The notes: generated by a model from the sequence alone, not told the origin. Shown: positions 25,898 to 35,850, numbered from the stretch's first letter. The stretch: 64,000 nucleotides of DNA from Bacillus sp. REN3 (GCF_017912555.1 NZ_JAERSD010000009.1:62001-126000); one strand, 5' to 3'. A program made the numbers and translations.

Positions 25898-26084
25898 AGG
25901 CTGGATGTTGATAGCCATGAAAAAGAAAGATTCAGTAAGGAATGAGGGGATTAACTCCATTTTTTGAACTGAATTGATGAAAAAGGACCAATTTTGGCTT
26001 CCTTTTCATACTTTACAACCATCATGGGTAGGGAGTATGATTACAACAGTTTTAAGATATTGAAAAATAAATCTGTTTCATATT

Positions 26085-26242
26085 TCTAAATCGCTGAATC
26101 CGATAGGAGCGGGGGAACCATTTTCCTGTGGTGTGAAATCACTTGGGGTGAAGCCTTTCAAAAGGGCGGGGCCATTCTGGGCCCTAATCCGACAGCTAAC
26201 TCCGCAAGCGTTGCAGAAGAGGAAGGTGAAGCTTGTGAGACG
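26085..26242 (+). promoter_or_regulatory. ydaO-yuaA c-di-AMP riboswitch
   Basis: Conserved ydaO blocks in order: TCGCTGAATCCG, GGAGCGGGGGAACC, GGGGTGAA, CCGACAGCTAACTCCGCAAGC and GAGGAAGGTGAAG. c-di-AMP binding to this class turns expression off. A terminator (26252-26300) follows and Ktr-type potassium uptake genes lie downstream, a recognised target of this riboswitch class. Confidence 0.93.
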
Positions 26243-26251
26243 ATCGCTCGT

Positions 26252-26300
26252 AAAGTCCACAAGGCTATTAGCTTTTAGCCTCTGGGGGCTTTTTATTTTT
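26252..26300 (+). terminator. Riboswitch expression-platform terminator
   Basis: AAAGTCC outer strand pairs with GGGGCTTT; AAGGCT pairs with AGCCT inside; tail TTTTTATTTTTTT. Confidence 0.85.
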
Positions 26301-26393
26301 TTCCGGGAAGATGGAATTTACCAGGATCCGTAATATGGCTGCCTTGAAGTAGGATTGAAAAAGTTCCCCATACTATGGAAGAAGGCGGATTAA

Positions 26394-27734
26394 ATGCGCA
26401 GAAGAATAGGTCTTAAGTTGGAAGCTCCCAAAATCCTGGTCATCGGGTTTGGTTTGATCATCCTGATGGGCTCGATTCTGCTCTCACTTCCTGCTGCCAC
26501 AGTGGATGGCAAAGGGCTGACATGGATTGATGCCTTATTCACGGCAACATCTGCCACCTGTGTGACTGGGCTTGTCGTGGTGGATACAGGTGATACGTTC
26601 ACCCTTTTCGGGGAAGTGGTCATCCTCTCGATGATCCAGGTAGGCGGACTTGGCTTCATGAGCTTTGCCACACTGCTGGCCTTCATTCTTGGTAAAAGGA
26701 TTTCCTTCAAGGAAAGGCTGATTATCCAGGAGGCATTGAATAATGGGACGGTTGAAGGGATCGTTCGCCTTGTCAGGAGAATCCTGATCTTTACGGCAGT
26801 AATTGAAATCGCAGGCGGGATATTATTATCCCTCCGGTTTGCCCGTGACATGGCAGTGGGAAAAGCGATTTATTTTGGATTCTTCCACGCCATCTCGAAC
26901 TTTAACAATGCTGGTTTTGATTTGATGGGAGATTACCGGAGCCTGACAGCCTATGCGGAAGACCCGGTTGTCAACCTGACAGTCGTTTCGCTGATCAGCC
27001 TTGGCGGAATCGGGTTCATTGTGATGAATGAAATTTTCGAATACAGGATGACGAAGAAAATCTCGCTCCACAGCAAGATGGTGTTGATTGTCTCTTCAGC
27101 ACTTGCCATTGGAGGGGCCATCCTGATTTTCATTTTTGAGTATCACAATCCAGCAACATTGAGGCCATTGTCGCTGCCAGGAAAGATTATCGGGGCTCTT
27201 TACCAGTCAGTGACTCCAAGGACGGCTGGATCGAATACGTTAAGCATTCCAGATTTGAAGCAAACGACGCTGTTTTTAATCGTTCTCCTGATGTTTATCG
27301 GGGCATCCCCTGGATCTACAGGCGGAGGGATCAAAACGACGACGTTCGCCATCCTGGCTGGGGCATTCAAGTCCCAGATCAGGGGAGACGATAATGTTTC
27401 ATTTTTCGGCAGGAGAATTGAATATGGCCTCATCTATAAGTCCCTGACCGTCATGTTTGGTTCGCTTTTTCTTGTCACCTTTGTGACAATGGTGTTGACG
27501 ATCACGGAAGGGGGAAAAGACTTTCTGATGGTTTTATTCGAGGCCACCTCAGCGTTTGCAACAGTTGGCCTGTCAATGGGGCTCACCCCTGAATTATCGG
27601 AAATAGGAAAAATGATCATTATTTTTACAATGTTTGCTGGAAGGGTTGGCCCGCTGACACTCGCTTTTGCGATAGCGAAGAAACGGAAGGCCAACCATTA
27701 CCGGTATCCGGAAGGAAAAGTTATGATAGGGTAG
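26394..27734 (+). CDS. Ktr/Trk-family potassium channel subunit (KtrB/KtrD-like)
   Basis: 446 aa. Four M1-P-M2 repeats with selectivity-filter regions SATCVTGLVV, SNFNNAGFDLMG, TPRTAGSN and FATVGLSMG; the helix-breaking GASPGSTGGGIKTTT loop is typical of KtrB. Imports K+ coupled to Na+. Paired with the RCK gating subunit encoded 12 bp downstream and placed under the c-di-AMP riboswitch. KtrB versus KtrD cannot be settled here. Confidence 0.92.
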   Translation: MRRRIGLKLEAPKILVIGFGLIILMGSILLSLPAATVDGKGLTWIDALFTATSATCVTGLVVVDTGDTFTLFGEVVILSMIQVGGLGFMSFATLLAFILGKRISFKERLIIQEALNNGTVEGIVRLVRRILIFTAVIEIAGGILLSLRFARDMAVGKAIYFGFFHAISNFNNAGFDLMGDYRSLTAYAEDPVVNLTVVSLISLGGIGFIVMNEIFEYRMTKKISLHSKMVLIVSSALAIGGAILIFIFEYHNPATLRPLSLPGKIIGALYQSVTPRTAGSNTLSIPDLKQTTLFLIVLLMFIGASPGSTGGGIKTTTFAILAGAFKSQIRGDDNVSFFGRRIEYGLIYKSLTVMFGSLFLVTFVTMVLTITEGGKDFLMVLFEATSAFATVGLSMGLTPELSEIGKMIIIFTMFAGRVGPLTLAFAIAKKRKANHYRYPEGKVMIG

Positions 27735-27746
27735 GAGGATGTAGTC

Positions 27747-28403
27747 ATGGCAAAGCAATATGCAGTAATCGGGATGGGGAGATTTGGCTCCAGTGTCGCG
27801 ACTTCCCTTTACAATGAAGGAAATGAAGTGCTGGCGATCGATAAGAAAGAGCAATACATTGAAGAATACAAGGATCAGGTCACCCATGCGGTCATCGGCG
27901 ATTCAACCGATGAGCAAACGTTGAAACAGGTCGGGATCAGGAATTTCGATACAGTCATCGTCGCGATTGGAGATGATATCCAGGCGAGCATCCTGACCGT
28001 GCTGCTGCTGAAAGAAATGGGCGTAGCCAACGTTGTTGCCAAGGCACTCAATAAGCACCATGCACAGGTGCTCTTCAAAGTAGGGGCGGATAAAGTCATC
28101 TTCCCAGAGCGGGACATGGGCGAACGTGTCGCCCATCAGCTGATGGCGTCACCGAATGTCCTGAATTTCATTGAGCTGTCCGATGACTACAGTATTGAGG
28201 AAATAAAACTTCCAATGAGCATGGCGGGGAAAAATCTGATTGAAATCAATTTGCGTGCGAAGTACAACATCACCGTCATTGGAATCAAGACGGGGACAAA
28301 GGTCGACATCTCCCCGGATCCGGAAAAGACTTTGCGGGCAGACGACATCCTGATTGTACTCGGCGAAAACACCGACCTCGATAAATTCTCTAAAATAAAA
28401 TGA
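27747..28403 (+). CDS. Potassium uptake regulatory subunit with RCK_N/RCK_C (KtrA/KtrC-like)
   Basis: 218 aa. Rossmann RCK_N with nucleotide site GMGRFGSSVA (residues 8-17) and acidic D-K end of strand 2, then RCK_C from about 140 (PMSMAGKNLIEINLRAKY). It forms the cytosolic octameric ring that opens the channel on ATP binding; the RCK_C domain of KtrA/C also binds c-di-AMP, giving a second level of control beyond the riboswitch. GTAGGAGG upstream. Confidence 0.92.
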   Translation: MAKQYAVIGMGRFGSSVATSLYNEGNEVLAIDKKEQYIEEYKDQVTHAVIGDSTDEQTLKQVGIRNFDTVIVAIGDDIQASILTVLLLKEMGVANVVAKALNKHHAQVLFKVGADKVIFPERDMGERVAHQLMASPNVLNFIELSDDYSIEEIKLPMSMAGKNLIEINLRAKYNITVIGIKTGTKVDISPDPEKTLRADDILIVLGENTDLDKFSKIK

Positions 28404-28411
28404 CCTTAAAG

Positions 28412-28446
28412 GAAAGCAGGCTGCGTTGAAGTGCAGCCTGCTTTTC
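28412..28446 (+). terminator. Terminator of ktr operon
   Basis: GAAAGCAGGCTGC ... GCAGCCTGCTTTTC, 13-bp stem. Confidence 0.88.
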
Positions 28447-28816
28447 CATTCATGCTGGCTCCAAACGCCCTATCCTAGGAACCATCCGTAATTTTCTCCA
28501 TTCCAGCCCACTCCATCTTGCAGATCATTCTCTGCTGGACCCGTTTCATAACGGGTTCGTTAAGTGATCGCGAAAAACATCTAAAGCTTTCTCATTCATG
28601 CCGTAATAAGCGGGCGGCGATTCTAGTAAACTCCTGTAACTTTCTCATTCATGCTGGATAAATCAAACAAAACCAAAAAACATCTGGCTTACACAACACG
28701 TATTAAATTGGTTTTTGGAAAATTAACAACAAATTGATTTTTTCCGTCATTGTAAAAATAGAGCGGATCGTGTCGATGAAAAGGTTAAGATTGCAAATTG
28801 AAGGGGAAGGTCAACT
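28447..28816. other. Intergenic region with small direct repeats
   Basis: No gene supported. CATTCATGC occurs three times (near 28448, 28592 and 28647), twice as TTCTCATTCATGC. The hairpin CCCGTTTCATAACGGG lies near 28540. The final 80 bp should hold the promoter of the BMP lipoprotein gene. Confidence 0.4.
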
Positions 28817-29800
28817 TTGAAGACAAAAACATCGAGTGTTTTCTTAATCTTTTTATTATTGATTGGCAGCCTTGCTGGCTGTTCAGGTGAAGAGGAAGTT
28901 AAAAAGGACCGAATGAAAGTCGGCGTTATGCTGTCGGATGTCGGTCTTGGGGATCAGTCATTCAGTGATGCAGCGTTTGCTGGGCTGGTCAAAGCCCGGG
29001 ATGAGCTTGGCATCTTTTTCGATTACCGTGAACTCCAGACCTCGGGTACTTATGAAAAAGGACTTACCGAGCTGGTTGAAGCCGGGAATGACATTGTTGT
29101 AGGATTGGGTTTCATGGTCGTGGAGGACCTCGAGAAAGTGGCGAAGAAGTATCCAAAACAGAAATTCATCCTCATTGATTCTGTTTCGGAAATGGAAAAT
29201 ATCACTTCGATCACATTCAAGGAGGAACAAGGGAGCTTCCTAGCCGGAGCAATCGCAGGAATGGTTTCCAAGACAAATAAAGTAGGATTTATCGGAGGGG
29301 CGGACGTGCCGCTGATCCGCAAGTTCAAGTCAGGCTTCGAGCAGGGTGCGAAAGCAGTCAATCCGAATGCGGAGATAAAAGTTGTATATGCCAATGATTT
29401 CGGCAATGCTGACCTGGGTGCAGGTATTGCAGCGGACATGATCGCAGACGGGGCTGATGTTCTATATGCAGCTGCCGGCCTGACCGGAGTCGGTGTCCTC
29501 CAGGAAGCCCAGCAAGAGAAAAAATACGCCATCGGTGTCGATAGCGACCAGTACTTTTTCGCAGAGAAAGCCGTTGTGACTTCCATGCTGAAAAATATTG
29601 ATGTGGCCTTATATGAAACAATCAAAGAGTTTGCAAATGAAGAGAAGCTTGCCTCAGGACCGATCGAGCTCGGCATGACTGAAAATGGAGTCGGGCTGGC
29701 GCCAATAAGGGTCATCAAGCTTTCTGAAGAACAGAACGGGAAATTGCAAGACCTGGAAGCAAAGCTGTCCAACAATGAAATTTCCATTCGAGTAGAATAA
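28817..29800 (+). CDS. BMP-family (Med/YufN-type) substrate-binding lipoprotein
   Basis: 327 aa, TTG start with AAGGGGAAGG. Lipobox SLAGC near residue 22; BMP fold with [57 protein letters not shown] and [15 protein letters not shown] proteins usually bind nucleosides for ABC import, but no permease or ATPase is nearby. The next gene, 25 bp away, encodes a chemoreceptor, so the protein may serve as its external ligand-binding partner. Confidence 0.87.
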   Translation: MKTKTSSVFLIFLLLIGSLAGCSGEEEVKKDRMKVGVMLSDVGLGDQSFSDAAFAGLVKARDELGIFFDYRELQTSGTYEKGLTELVEAGNDIVVGLGFMVVEDLEKVAKKYPKQKFILIDSVSEMENITSITFKEEQGSFLAGAIAGMVSKTNKVGFIGGADVPLIRKFKSGFEQGAKAVNPNAEIKVVYANDFGNADLGAGIAADMIADGADVLYAAAGLTGVGVLQEAQQEKKYAIGVDSDQYFFAEKAVVTSMLKNIDVALYETIKEFANEEKLASGPIELGMTENGVGLAPIRVIKLSEEQNGKLQDLEAKLSNNEISIRVE

Positions 29801-29825
29801 CAGCCTTAGCTTGGGGGAGCGAATT

Positions 29826-31481
29826 ATGTCAATCAAGAATAAAATATTGCTTAACTTGTTGCTGGCAATCGGCCTTTCGATTGCAATGATTTCTTTTATT
29901 ATCTACAGGATGCTAATGGTACAGGCTTCCAACCAGGATTATGTACAAGTGTTGCTGACTGTCCAGAATCTTCAGGCCGAAACATCGTCAGCAAAGCAGA
30001 GCCTGAGTAATTTTTCCTTCAATCCCACAGATGGGAACAAGCAAGAAGCCATCAACAGGCTTGATAAGACAGCTGAACTTTTCAAGAAGGCAGACAGTCT
30101 GATCAAAGAAGGCGAGAGCAGGGAAGTGCTGAAAAAGGCAGCAGAAAAATTCTCAGCGCTCCAATCAGAGTCAAAAAGTGGACTTGAAGAGAAGGACAGC
30201 CCTGAAGTGAAGCGGCAGTCCATCCGGAGCGACGGGATCCTGAACGATCTCCACCTCCTCAACATCCAGGCTGATGAGCATTATGATTTTCTTCAGCAGG
30301 ATTTGCGGGATAAAATCCAATTCATCATCCTGTTTGCCGCAATCGGAAGTATCATCCTCGTGGCTGTTGCGGGTGGAATCGGCTACAGACTGACAAGCTC
30401 AATCACGGGACCGTTGAAGCGGATTGCCGAGAATGCCCAGGAAATCGCACGCGGCAATTTGATCATCGAGAAAGTGCCATACAAACATAAGGATGAACTT
30501 GGCGATTTGAATGATTCCTTCGATATGATGGCAGCGCAGCTAACTGGATTGCTGCAAAAAGTGAACATGGCGAGCGCTCAGGTTGAAGGATTCGCGGAGC
30601 AAATCGAAGGTGAAAATATCGCTCTCACCGAAATTTCGAATCAAGTTGCGGTATCGACCGATGAATTGTCTGCCGGTGCCCAAACTGTGTCTGAGGATCT
30701 CCAGCAATCGGTCCAGCTGATTGACGACATGGATAAGGAAATTATGATGAATTTAGAGCATTCACAGCAATCATCCAGCTACAGCAAAGAAGCAGTGGCA
30801 GCGATCAGTGAGGGAAGGAAAGTCATCGAGGGGCAAAAGGCATTGATTACTGAAAACAAGAACGCTTCCTTCTCGATTCAGTCAGCGACCGATAAATTTG
30901 TTTCGTATGCAGCTGAAATCGAAAATATGGCATCGTCTGTTTCAGCGATTGCCGCACAGACAAATCTCCTTGCGCTCAATGCGGCCATCGAAGCGGCGCG
31001 GGCAGGGGAAGCGGGAAAAGGGTTTGCTGTCGTCGCCCAGGAAGTGAGAAAGCTGGCAGAAGAATCGACAGCTGCAACCAGCCAGATTTTTGAGATGGTC
31101 AACTTGCTGAAGGGCGGTCTCGGCGACATTGAAAATGCCGTCCAGAAAGGCGGGACGATCGCCGACGAGCAAATGGACTCGATGGATAAAACGATGGCTG
31201 CTTTTGAACATATCGAAACTACTGTCGGTGGCATTTCTGGTCGCATCATCCAGCTTGTCCAGGGCATGGAGTCAACAAAGGAGTTGGGCGCCAAAGTCCT
31301 GAACAATGTCGAATCCATCAGCGCTGTTGTCGAGGAAACCGCAGCGGGCAGCGAGGAAATTTCCGCCTCCACGACAGAACAGCTATCCGCGTTTGAAAAC
31401 CTCTCAAGAAAAGTGACCGACCTGCGGAAGCTCACGAATGAGATGAATGAAACTGTATCAGTGTTCAAGTTTGAAAGATAA
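29826..31481 (+). CDS. Methyl-accepting chemotaxis protein
   Basis: 551 aa from ATG 29826 (GGGGGAG upstream; the frame opens at 29811). TM1 about 7-29, a roughly 135-residue helical extracellular domain, TM2 about 163-187, HAMP ([21 protein letters not shown]) and a long cytoplasmic coiled coil with the hairpin tip [19 protein letters not shown]. The sensor domain looks like a four-helix bundle with no Cache fold, consistent with sensing through a partner. Tandem with the BMP lipoprotein gene. Confidence 0.92.
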   Translation: MSIKNKILLNLLLAIGLSIAMISFIIYRMLMVQASNQDYVQVLLTVQNLQAETSSAKQSLSNFSFNPTDGNKQEAINRLDKTAELFKKADSLIKEGESREVLKKAAEKFSALQSESKSGLEEKDSPEVKRQSIRSDGILNDLHLLNIQADEHYDFLQQDLRDKIQFIILFAAIGSIILVAVAGGIGYRLTSSITGPLKRIAENAQEIARGNLIIEKVPYKHKDELGDLNDSFDMMAAQLTGLLQKVNMASAQVEGFAEQIEGENIALTEISNQVAVSTDELSAGAQTVSEDLQQSVQLIDDMDKEIMMNLEHSQQSSSYSKEAVAAISEGRKVIEGQKALITENKNASFSIQSATDKFVSYAAEIENMASSVSAIAAQTNLLALNAAIEAARAGEAGKGFAVVAQEVRKLAEESTAATSQIFEMVNLLKGGLGDIENAVQKGGTIADEQMDSMDKTMAAFEHIETTVGGISGRIIQLVQGMESTKELGAKVLNNVESISAVVEETAAGSEEISASTTEQLSAFENLSRKVTDLRKLTNEMNETVSVFKFER

Positions 31482-31487
31482 TTTGTG

Positions 31488-31516
31488 ACCGGGCAGATGG
31501 CTGCCCGGTTTTTTTG
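31488..31516 (+). terminator. Terminator after chemoreceptor gene
   Basis: ACCGGGCAG, loop ATGG, CTGCCCGGT, then TTTTTT. Confidence 0.92.
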
Positions 31517-31599
31517 ATTAGCAAGAGAGAAAACGGGAATTTTTTTACAAAATAAGGCAGAACGGGAGAATATGGCCTATTTTCGGGAGAATATGCGGG

Positions 31600-31950
31600 T
31601 GAATCGGGAGAATATGTGGCCCCAATGGGAGAATCCAGCCCATTACCGGGAGAATATGCGGATGGATTGGGAGAATCCGGCGGGGATGGACCGAATTTGG
31701 TTCATAATCGAGAGAATCCTGGGCCCCATTGGGAGAATCCGGCCCATTATCAGGAGAATATGCGGATGGAGTGGGAGAATCCGGCGGGGATGGACAGAAT
31801 TCGGTTCATAATCGAGAGAATCCTGGGCCCCAATGGGAGAATCCAGCCCATTATCGGGAGAATATGCGGATGGATTGGGAGATTCGAGTGGGGATGGACC
31901 GATTATGGAGCCGAATCAAAAATTCATCCACTGATCGGGAGATATTCCAA
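31600..31950. repeat. 104-bp higher-order tandem repeat built from GGGAGAAT units
   Basis: The block beginning CCCATTA recurs at 31639, 31743 and 31847, exactly 104 bp apart, with a partial unit before and a decaying one after. Within each unit GGGAGAATMY or GAGAGAATCC recurs every 20-40 bp; adjacent units are about 95% identical by eye. Since 104 is not divisible by 3, the open frames here (R-E-N-rich translations) switch frame between copies and I do not regard them as genes. It lies between a terminator and the chromate-transporter promoter region. Confidence 0.85.
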
Positions 31951-32145
31951 GCAACGGAAAGCATATCGCTGAAGACAGGCAATTCAGGCAGCTAATGAAC
32001 AGGATAACCTCCAAATAATGAAAGAATTAGAACGAATGGTTCTGTGTAATTTCATGATTTTTTAAGGATATGACGCCAATTTTTATGCAGCATGTTGACT
32101 TTGGGACTATAATGGAATAATCAGAGAGAGTAGGTGAAGGGAACG

Positions 32146-32712
32146 ATGAAACAGACCGATATTTTCCTGGCTTTTCTCAGGGTTGGGCTATTGGGCTACG
32201 GCGGCGGCCCTTCGTCCATCCCGCTTGTGCATAAAGAGGCAGTTGAGCGATACAAATGGCTGGATTCGGATGAATTCAGCGATATACTTGCGCTTGGCAA
32301 TGCTTTACCGGGTCCGATTGCAACGAAGATGGCTGGCTATATTGGTTATCGTGTTGGGGGTGTAGTTGGCATGCTCACTGCTCTGGCAGCGACAATCGTG
32401 CCGACAATCATTCTTATGATTCTCCTCTTGACCGTCCTGAATACTTATAAAGATGAAGCGTGGGTAAGGGGTATGGCAGAAGCGGTCGTTCCGGTAGTTG
32501 CCGTAATGCTTGCGGTTTTAACATGGGATTTTGTCAAGAAGGCCGGGAAGTCGAAGCTTGGCTGGGGATGGACGGTTTTCGCGCTTACAGGAACTGCAGC
32601 GGTTCTGCAGCTCCTTCATGTCCATCCGGCCATCTTGATCTTTGTCTTGCTCGTTGGCGCCCTGCTGAAAAAGGATCATACCCCTACGGAAAAAGCGGAG
32701 CAGGAGGGATAG
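32146..32712 (+). CDS. Chromate transporter half, CHR short-chain (YwrA/YwrB-type)
   Basis: 188 aa from ATG 32146 (AGGTGAAGGG upstream; a GTG at 32134 overlaps that site). Single CHR domain: GYGGGPSSIPLVHKEAVE and EFSDILALGNALPGPIATKMAGYIGY, followed by four to five helices. Short-chain CHR proteins work as pairs and export chromate or a similar oxyanion. The second half is encoded 2 bp downstream. Confidence 0.88.
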   Translation: MKQTDIFLAFLRVGLLGYGGGPSSIPLVHKEAVERYKWLDSDEFSDILALGNALPGPIATKMAGYIGYRVGGVVGMLTALAATIVPTIILMILLLTVLNTYKDEAWVRGMAEAVVPVVAVMLAVLTWDFVKKAGKSKLGWGWTVFALTGTAAVLQLLHVHPAILIFVLLVGALLKKDHTPTEKAEQEG

Positions 32713-32714
32713 CC

Positions 32715-33245
32715 ATGATTTATATCAAAATCTTTTTGGCATTTTTTATCCCCGGCATTCTCGGTTATGGAGGGGGGCCAGCCTCTATACCGCTAATCGA
32801 GAACGAGGTCGTCGACCGCTATGGTTGGATGACCGTCAATGATTTCAGTGAGGTGCTCGCCATGGGAAATGCCCTGCCCGGCCCAATCGCCACGAAGATG
32901 GCTGGCTATATTGGCTATACACAAGGGGGAATACTGGGTGCGATTGTGGGGATTTTTGCGACAGTGGCTCCCTCGCTAATATTGATGATCGGCCTGCTGA
33001 GCATTCTAATGAAGTATAAAGATTCCCCTAAGGTAAAGCGGCTGACCATCGTTGTTCGCCCAGTCATTGCCGTTTTGTTAGGAGTGATGACCTATGATTT
33101 CTTTTTCTCTTCCTATGAAGGTATTGGGTTGTCCCAGACAATCCTGATTGGGGGCATCAGCTTCGTCTTGATGGAAAAATTGAAGGTGCATCCAGCATAT
33201 GTCATTGGTGGAGCGCTCTTTTATGGTGCCCTTGTTCTTTCTTGA
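32715..33245 (+). CDS. Chromate transporter half, second CHR subunit
   Basis: 176 aa from ATG 32715 (CAGGAGGG upstream); the same frame opens 85 codons earlier inside the previous gene. CHR motif GYGGGPASIPLIENEVVDRYG and VLAMGNALPGPIATKMAGYIGY. It mirrors the first subunit; opposite membrane orientation of the two halves is the usual arrangement for SCHR pairs. Terminal gene of a two-gene operon. Confidence 0.88.
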   Translation: MIYIKIFLAFFIPGILGYGGGPASIPLIENEVVDRYGWMTVNDFSEVLAMGNALPGPIATKMAGYIGYTQGGILGAIVGIFATVAPSLILMIGLLSILMKYKDSPKVKRLTIVVRPVIAVLLGVMTYDFFFSSYEGIGLSQTILIGGISFVLMEKLKVHPAYVIGGALFYGALVLS

Positions 33246-33265
33246 ACAGAGGGGAGAATTTAAAA

Positions 33266-33600
33266 AAAGCTTTCGGACTTCAGGCCCGCTGATTCCGCTG
33301 GACACTGGATGAGTTTCTGTGAATTCACCCACGCACAAAGAAGGTACATTTCCATTTTCGATGGGCCCCGAATCTTCCGTTCCAATCCATCTTTTCGAGC
33401 GATTTGTTTCTCTTAAAATGGATTCAGTTAGAAAACAGCCTTTCTTTTTTCCCATAAGGGCTTTCCAATGATTCTTTGCCTAAAAATTGAGCCCCACAGC
33501 CGCGAGGCTTAACTCACGCCCCGCGGAAAGCGAGAAACCTTTAGTGGAAACCAACTATTTTCTAAAAAGCAACAAAGATTACAGCCAAAAGAAATCATGT
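33266..33600. repeat. Decayed MITE-family remnants
   Basis: 33290-33440 aligns loosely with the right half of the intact MITEs (GGACACTG, CCCACGCAC, CATTTTCGA, CTTCCGTTCCAATC, ending ACAGCC). 33487-33594 carries the related block CCCCGCGGAAAGCGAGAAAC and also ends ACAGCC. Both are strongly diverged, so old. No gene is supported between 33246 and 33817. Confidence 0.6.
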
Positions 33601-33817
33601 GATCCAGTCCTTCTCATTTGCACTTCCAAGAGGACTTTCCATTTTTATAGCCTACAGCCTATAAATTGGTTAATATATTTAAAGGGACAACAGCCGATGT
33701 TCCAGTAGTGCGTTTTTTTTCAGCGGGAACATCCGTAACCCTGCTTTTTTATCAATAGGATTCATAGTGTTTACCCACCACTTAATTCAATTCAATCCAT
33801 TCAATAGAGGGAGATTT

Positions 33818-35077
33818 ATGAATAAGAAAGACAAGAAATCGAGACATTTAGCTGCTATTTCCCTGGCAATTATGGGGATTGGTTTCATTGCAACTATCCC
33901 TTTTCAGGAGACGTTTGCCGGCAGGCTGCTGATGGGCGGCTTTGAAGCAGGGCTTGTCGGCGGCCTTGCTGACTGGTTTGCTGTCACAGCGCTGTTCAGG
34001 CACCCGCTTGGCATTCCGATTCCGCATACGGCATTGCTGCCGAAAAATCGTGACAAGATGACTCGCGCGCTGATCAATATGCTTGAAAATGACTGGTTGA
34101 CGAAAGAAAGTATCATGGAGAAATTCAACCAGATTCATATTTTGGATAAAATATTTGAAGTTGTTGAAAAAGAATTGCAGACAGATTCTGTCAAGAGGAG
34201 TATCCAATCTTTCGCACTCGAGGCGGCTGCCAAAGTTGATATTGAGAAATTCGGGCCATCAATCGAAACGGAAATCAAAGAGTTCCTTCTTTCGGTGGAT
34301 GCTTCTATATTCCTGCAAAGAACTGCTGACCATGTACTGGAGAAAAAATACGAAGAAGCTGCATTCAATTATGTACTTGATGAAACGGAGAAGTGGGCAT
34401 CGAGGGAAGAAGCGAAGTTGGTCCTTGGGAAAATGGGGAAGCAGGCTGTTGAAACAACCCAGGCTGATGGACTGTTGAAGTTTGCGATCCAGTCATTCAG
34501 CAACTTGATCACTGAAGAAAAAATCGGCAATATGCTGCAGTCATTTATTTTAAAAAGGATGAAAAACCTGAAGGAGGAAGAGAATCCATATAGGCATATG
34601 ATTCTCGAAAAAGTGCGCAAGGAGCTTGGCGGCGTTGGCGGGCGTGAAGCACTCTTGATGGAAATCCAAAGCTGGAAAAATAAGATGGTTGAAGACATGG
34701 ACCTATCCGATCAAATCAGGAATGTGTTATTGAATTTTAAGGCACGCGCCGTTGCTTTTATTGAAAAGGAAAGCTTTGTTGCAGAACATGTGATTCCGCT
34801 GGTGAATAAATTCATGGATGAAATAAAGGGAAACCCCGAAAAAGTGGCCGGAATCGAAAAGTGGCTGCACGATAAGCTGGCAGGCCTGATTGAAAGGAAT
34901 CACTCGAAAATCGGGAAACTTGTAAAAGAAAACCTTGATAAACTGGATACTGAAACATTGATCGATATGATGGAGAACAATGTCGGCAAAGATTTGCAAT
35001 GGATCCGAGTTAATGGAGCTGTTTGCGGTTTCCTGATCGGCATTGGCCTGACGCTCTTTAAATTCATCGTGCTGTAA
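33818..35077 (+). CDS. DUF445 family membrane protein
   Basis: 419 aa from ATG 33818 (GAGGGAG upstream). Transmembrane helices near the N-terminus (about 12-32, then GLVGGLADWFAVTALFRHPLG) and at the very C-terminus (CGFLIGIGLTLFKFIVL), with a long helical cytoplasmic middle. The motif FEAGLVGGLADWFAVTALFRHPLGIPIPHTALLP is diagnostic of DUF445 (YjiN/YheB group). Function not established. Monocistronic. Confidence 0.88.
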   Translation: MNKKDKKSRHLAAISLAIMGIGFIATIPFQETFAGRLLMGGFEAGLVGGLADWFAVTALFRHPLGIPIPHTALLPKNRDKMTRALINMLENDWLTKESIMEKFNQIHILDKIFEVVEKELQTDSVKRSIQSFALEAAAKVDIEKFGPSIETEIKEFLLSVDASIFLQRTADHVLEKKYEEAAFNYVLDETEKWASREEAKLVLGKMGKQAVETTQADGLLKFAIQSFSNLITEEKIGNMLQSFILKRMKNLKEEENPYRHMILEKVRKELGGVGGREALLMEIQSWKNKMVEDMDLSDQIRNVLLNFKARAVAFIEKESFVAEHVIPLVNKFMDEIKGNPEKVAGIEKWLHDKLAGLIERNHSKIGKLVKENLDKLDTETLIDMMENNVGKDLQWIRVNGAVCGFLIGIGLTLFKFIVL

Positions 35078-35155
35078 ACTGTACCGGGTCCGGATAAGTG
35101 GATTTCCAATATAGAAAGCAACGTTTATGGTAATTAAAAATGTCATTGGTTTTGC

Positions 35156-35195
35156 GGACCAAATTGGGCTAAGTTAGCGATTTGGTCCTTTTATT
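35156..35195 (+). terminator. Terminator after DUF445 gene
   Basis: GGACCAAAT ... ATTTGGTCC followed by TTTTATTTT. Confidence 0.85.
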
Positions 35196-35364
35196 TTCAG
35201 GCATTAAATTACTCATTTTATAAAAACATAAGTTGAAGGCATAGACTTCGAAGTGCTTTATTAAGCCACTGATTTACTATACAGGAAACAACATACTATA
35301 TTACATTTCGAGTTTGTGAAGGACTATATTCAAGTGAACGGGTGCTGGATTCGCTAAAAGACCT

Positions 35365-35811
35365 TATTAATAGGCTCTGTTAAACTTGGGTGTTGATTTT
35401 TACTTCCACTCCAGGGACATGCTTTCCGCGGGGGGTCAGTGGAGCTGGTCCAGCTTCAGCGCTTAGCCCCTCCGAGTCGCTTAGCGCCTGACAGTGAAGT
35501 CAAAGAGCGACTTCACTGTCAGGCCCTTCGACGGACAGGACGTCCTAGTGCCGACGTTGCCGCAGGACGCGGCGGTCTTAGTCGGCCAGCGCTTGTCGGG
35601 GCTGGCCAAATCGCTTCAGCTTCCCTATCTCCTCGGCCCTTTGCGCCTGCGGGGCCTCCACCTTGCCTCTGCATCCCGCAGGACACTGAAAGGCTCCGGC
35701 GAATTCGCCCACGCACGAAGGAAATGCATTAGCATTTTCGAGGAGTCAGTCCCTTCCGTTCCAATCACCTCTTTAAAAAATAACATTCAGCTTTAACACA
35801 GCCTATTAATA
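35365..35811 (+). mobile_element. MITE copy 2 (element 35373-35803, 8-bp target duplication)
   Basis: 431 bp, ends GGCTCTGTTAAAC and GTTAAAG-type inverted repeat (right end CTTTAACACAGCC). Flanked by the exact direct repeat TATTAATA (35365-35372 and 35804-35811). Nearly identical to the element at 8850-9273 with a few small indels, which implies recent mobility. Encodes no transposase; short open frames inside are shared by both copies only because the DNA is shared. Confidence 0.9.
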
Positions 35812-35816
35812 AAAGC

Positions 35817-35850
35817 AAAACCGCTTAACGATGACGCTAAGCGGTTTTTG
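35817..35850. terminator. Orphan terminator-like hairpin
   Basis: AAAACCGCTTA ... TAAGCGGTTTTT, just right of MITE copy 2. No gene reads directly into it. 35851-36059 holds nothing else I can support. Confidence 0.6.

Noticed and set aside
31600-31950. Possible CRISPR array
   Set aside because: Repeats are contiguous with no unique spacers of constant length, and no cas genes are nearby.
31572-31995. Arg-Glu-Asn-rich open frames in the tandem repeat
   Set aside because: The 104-bp period shifts the frame in every unit, so no single frame retains the repeat; there is also no convincing start signal.
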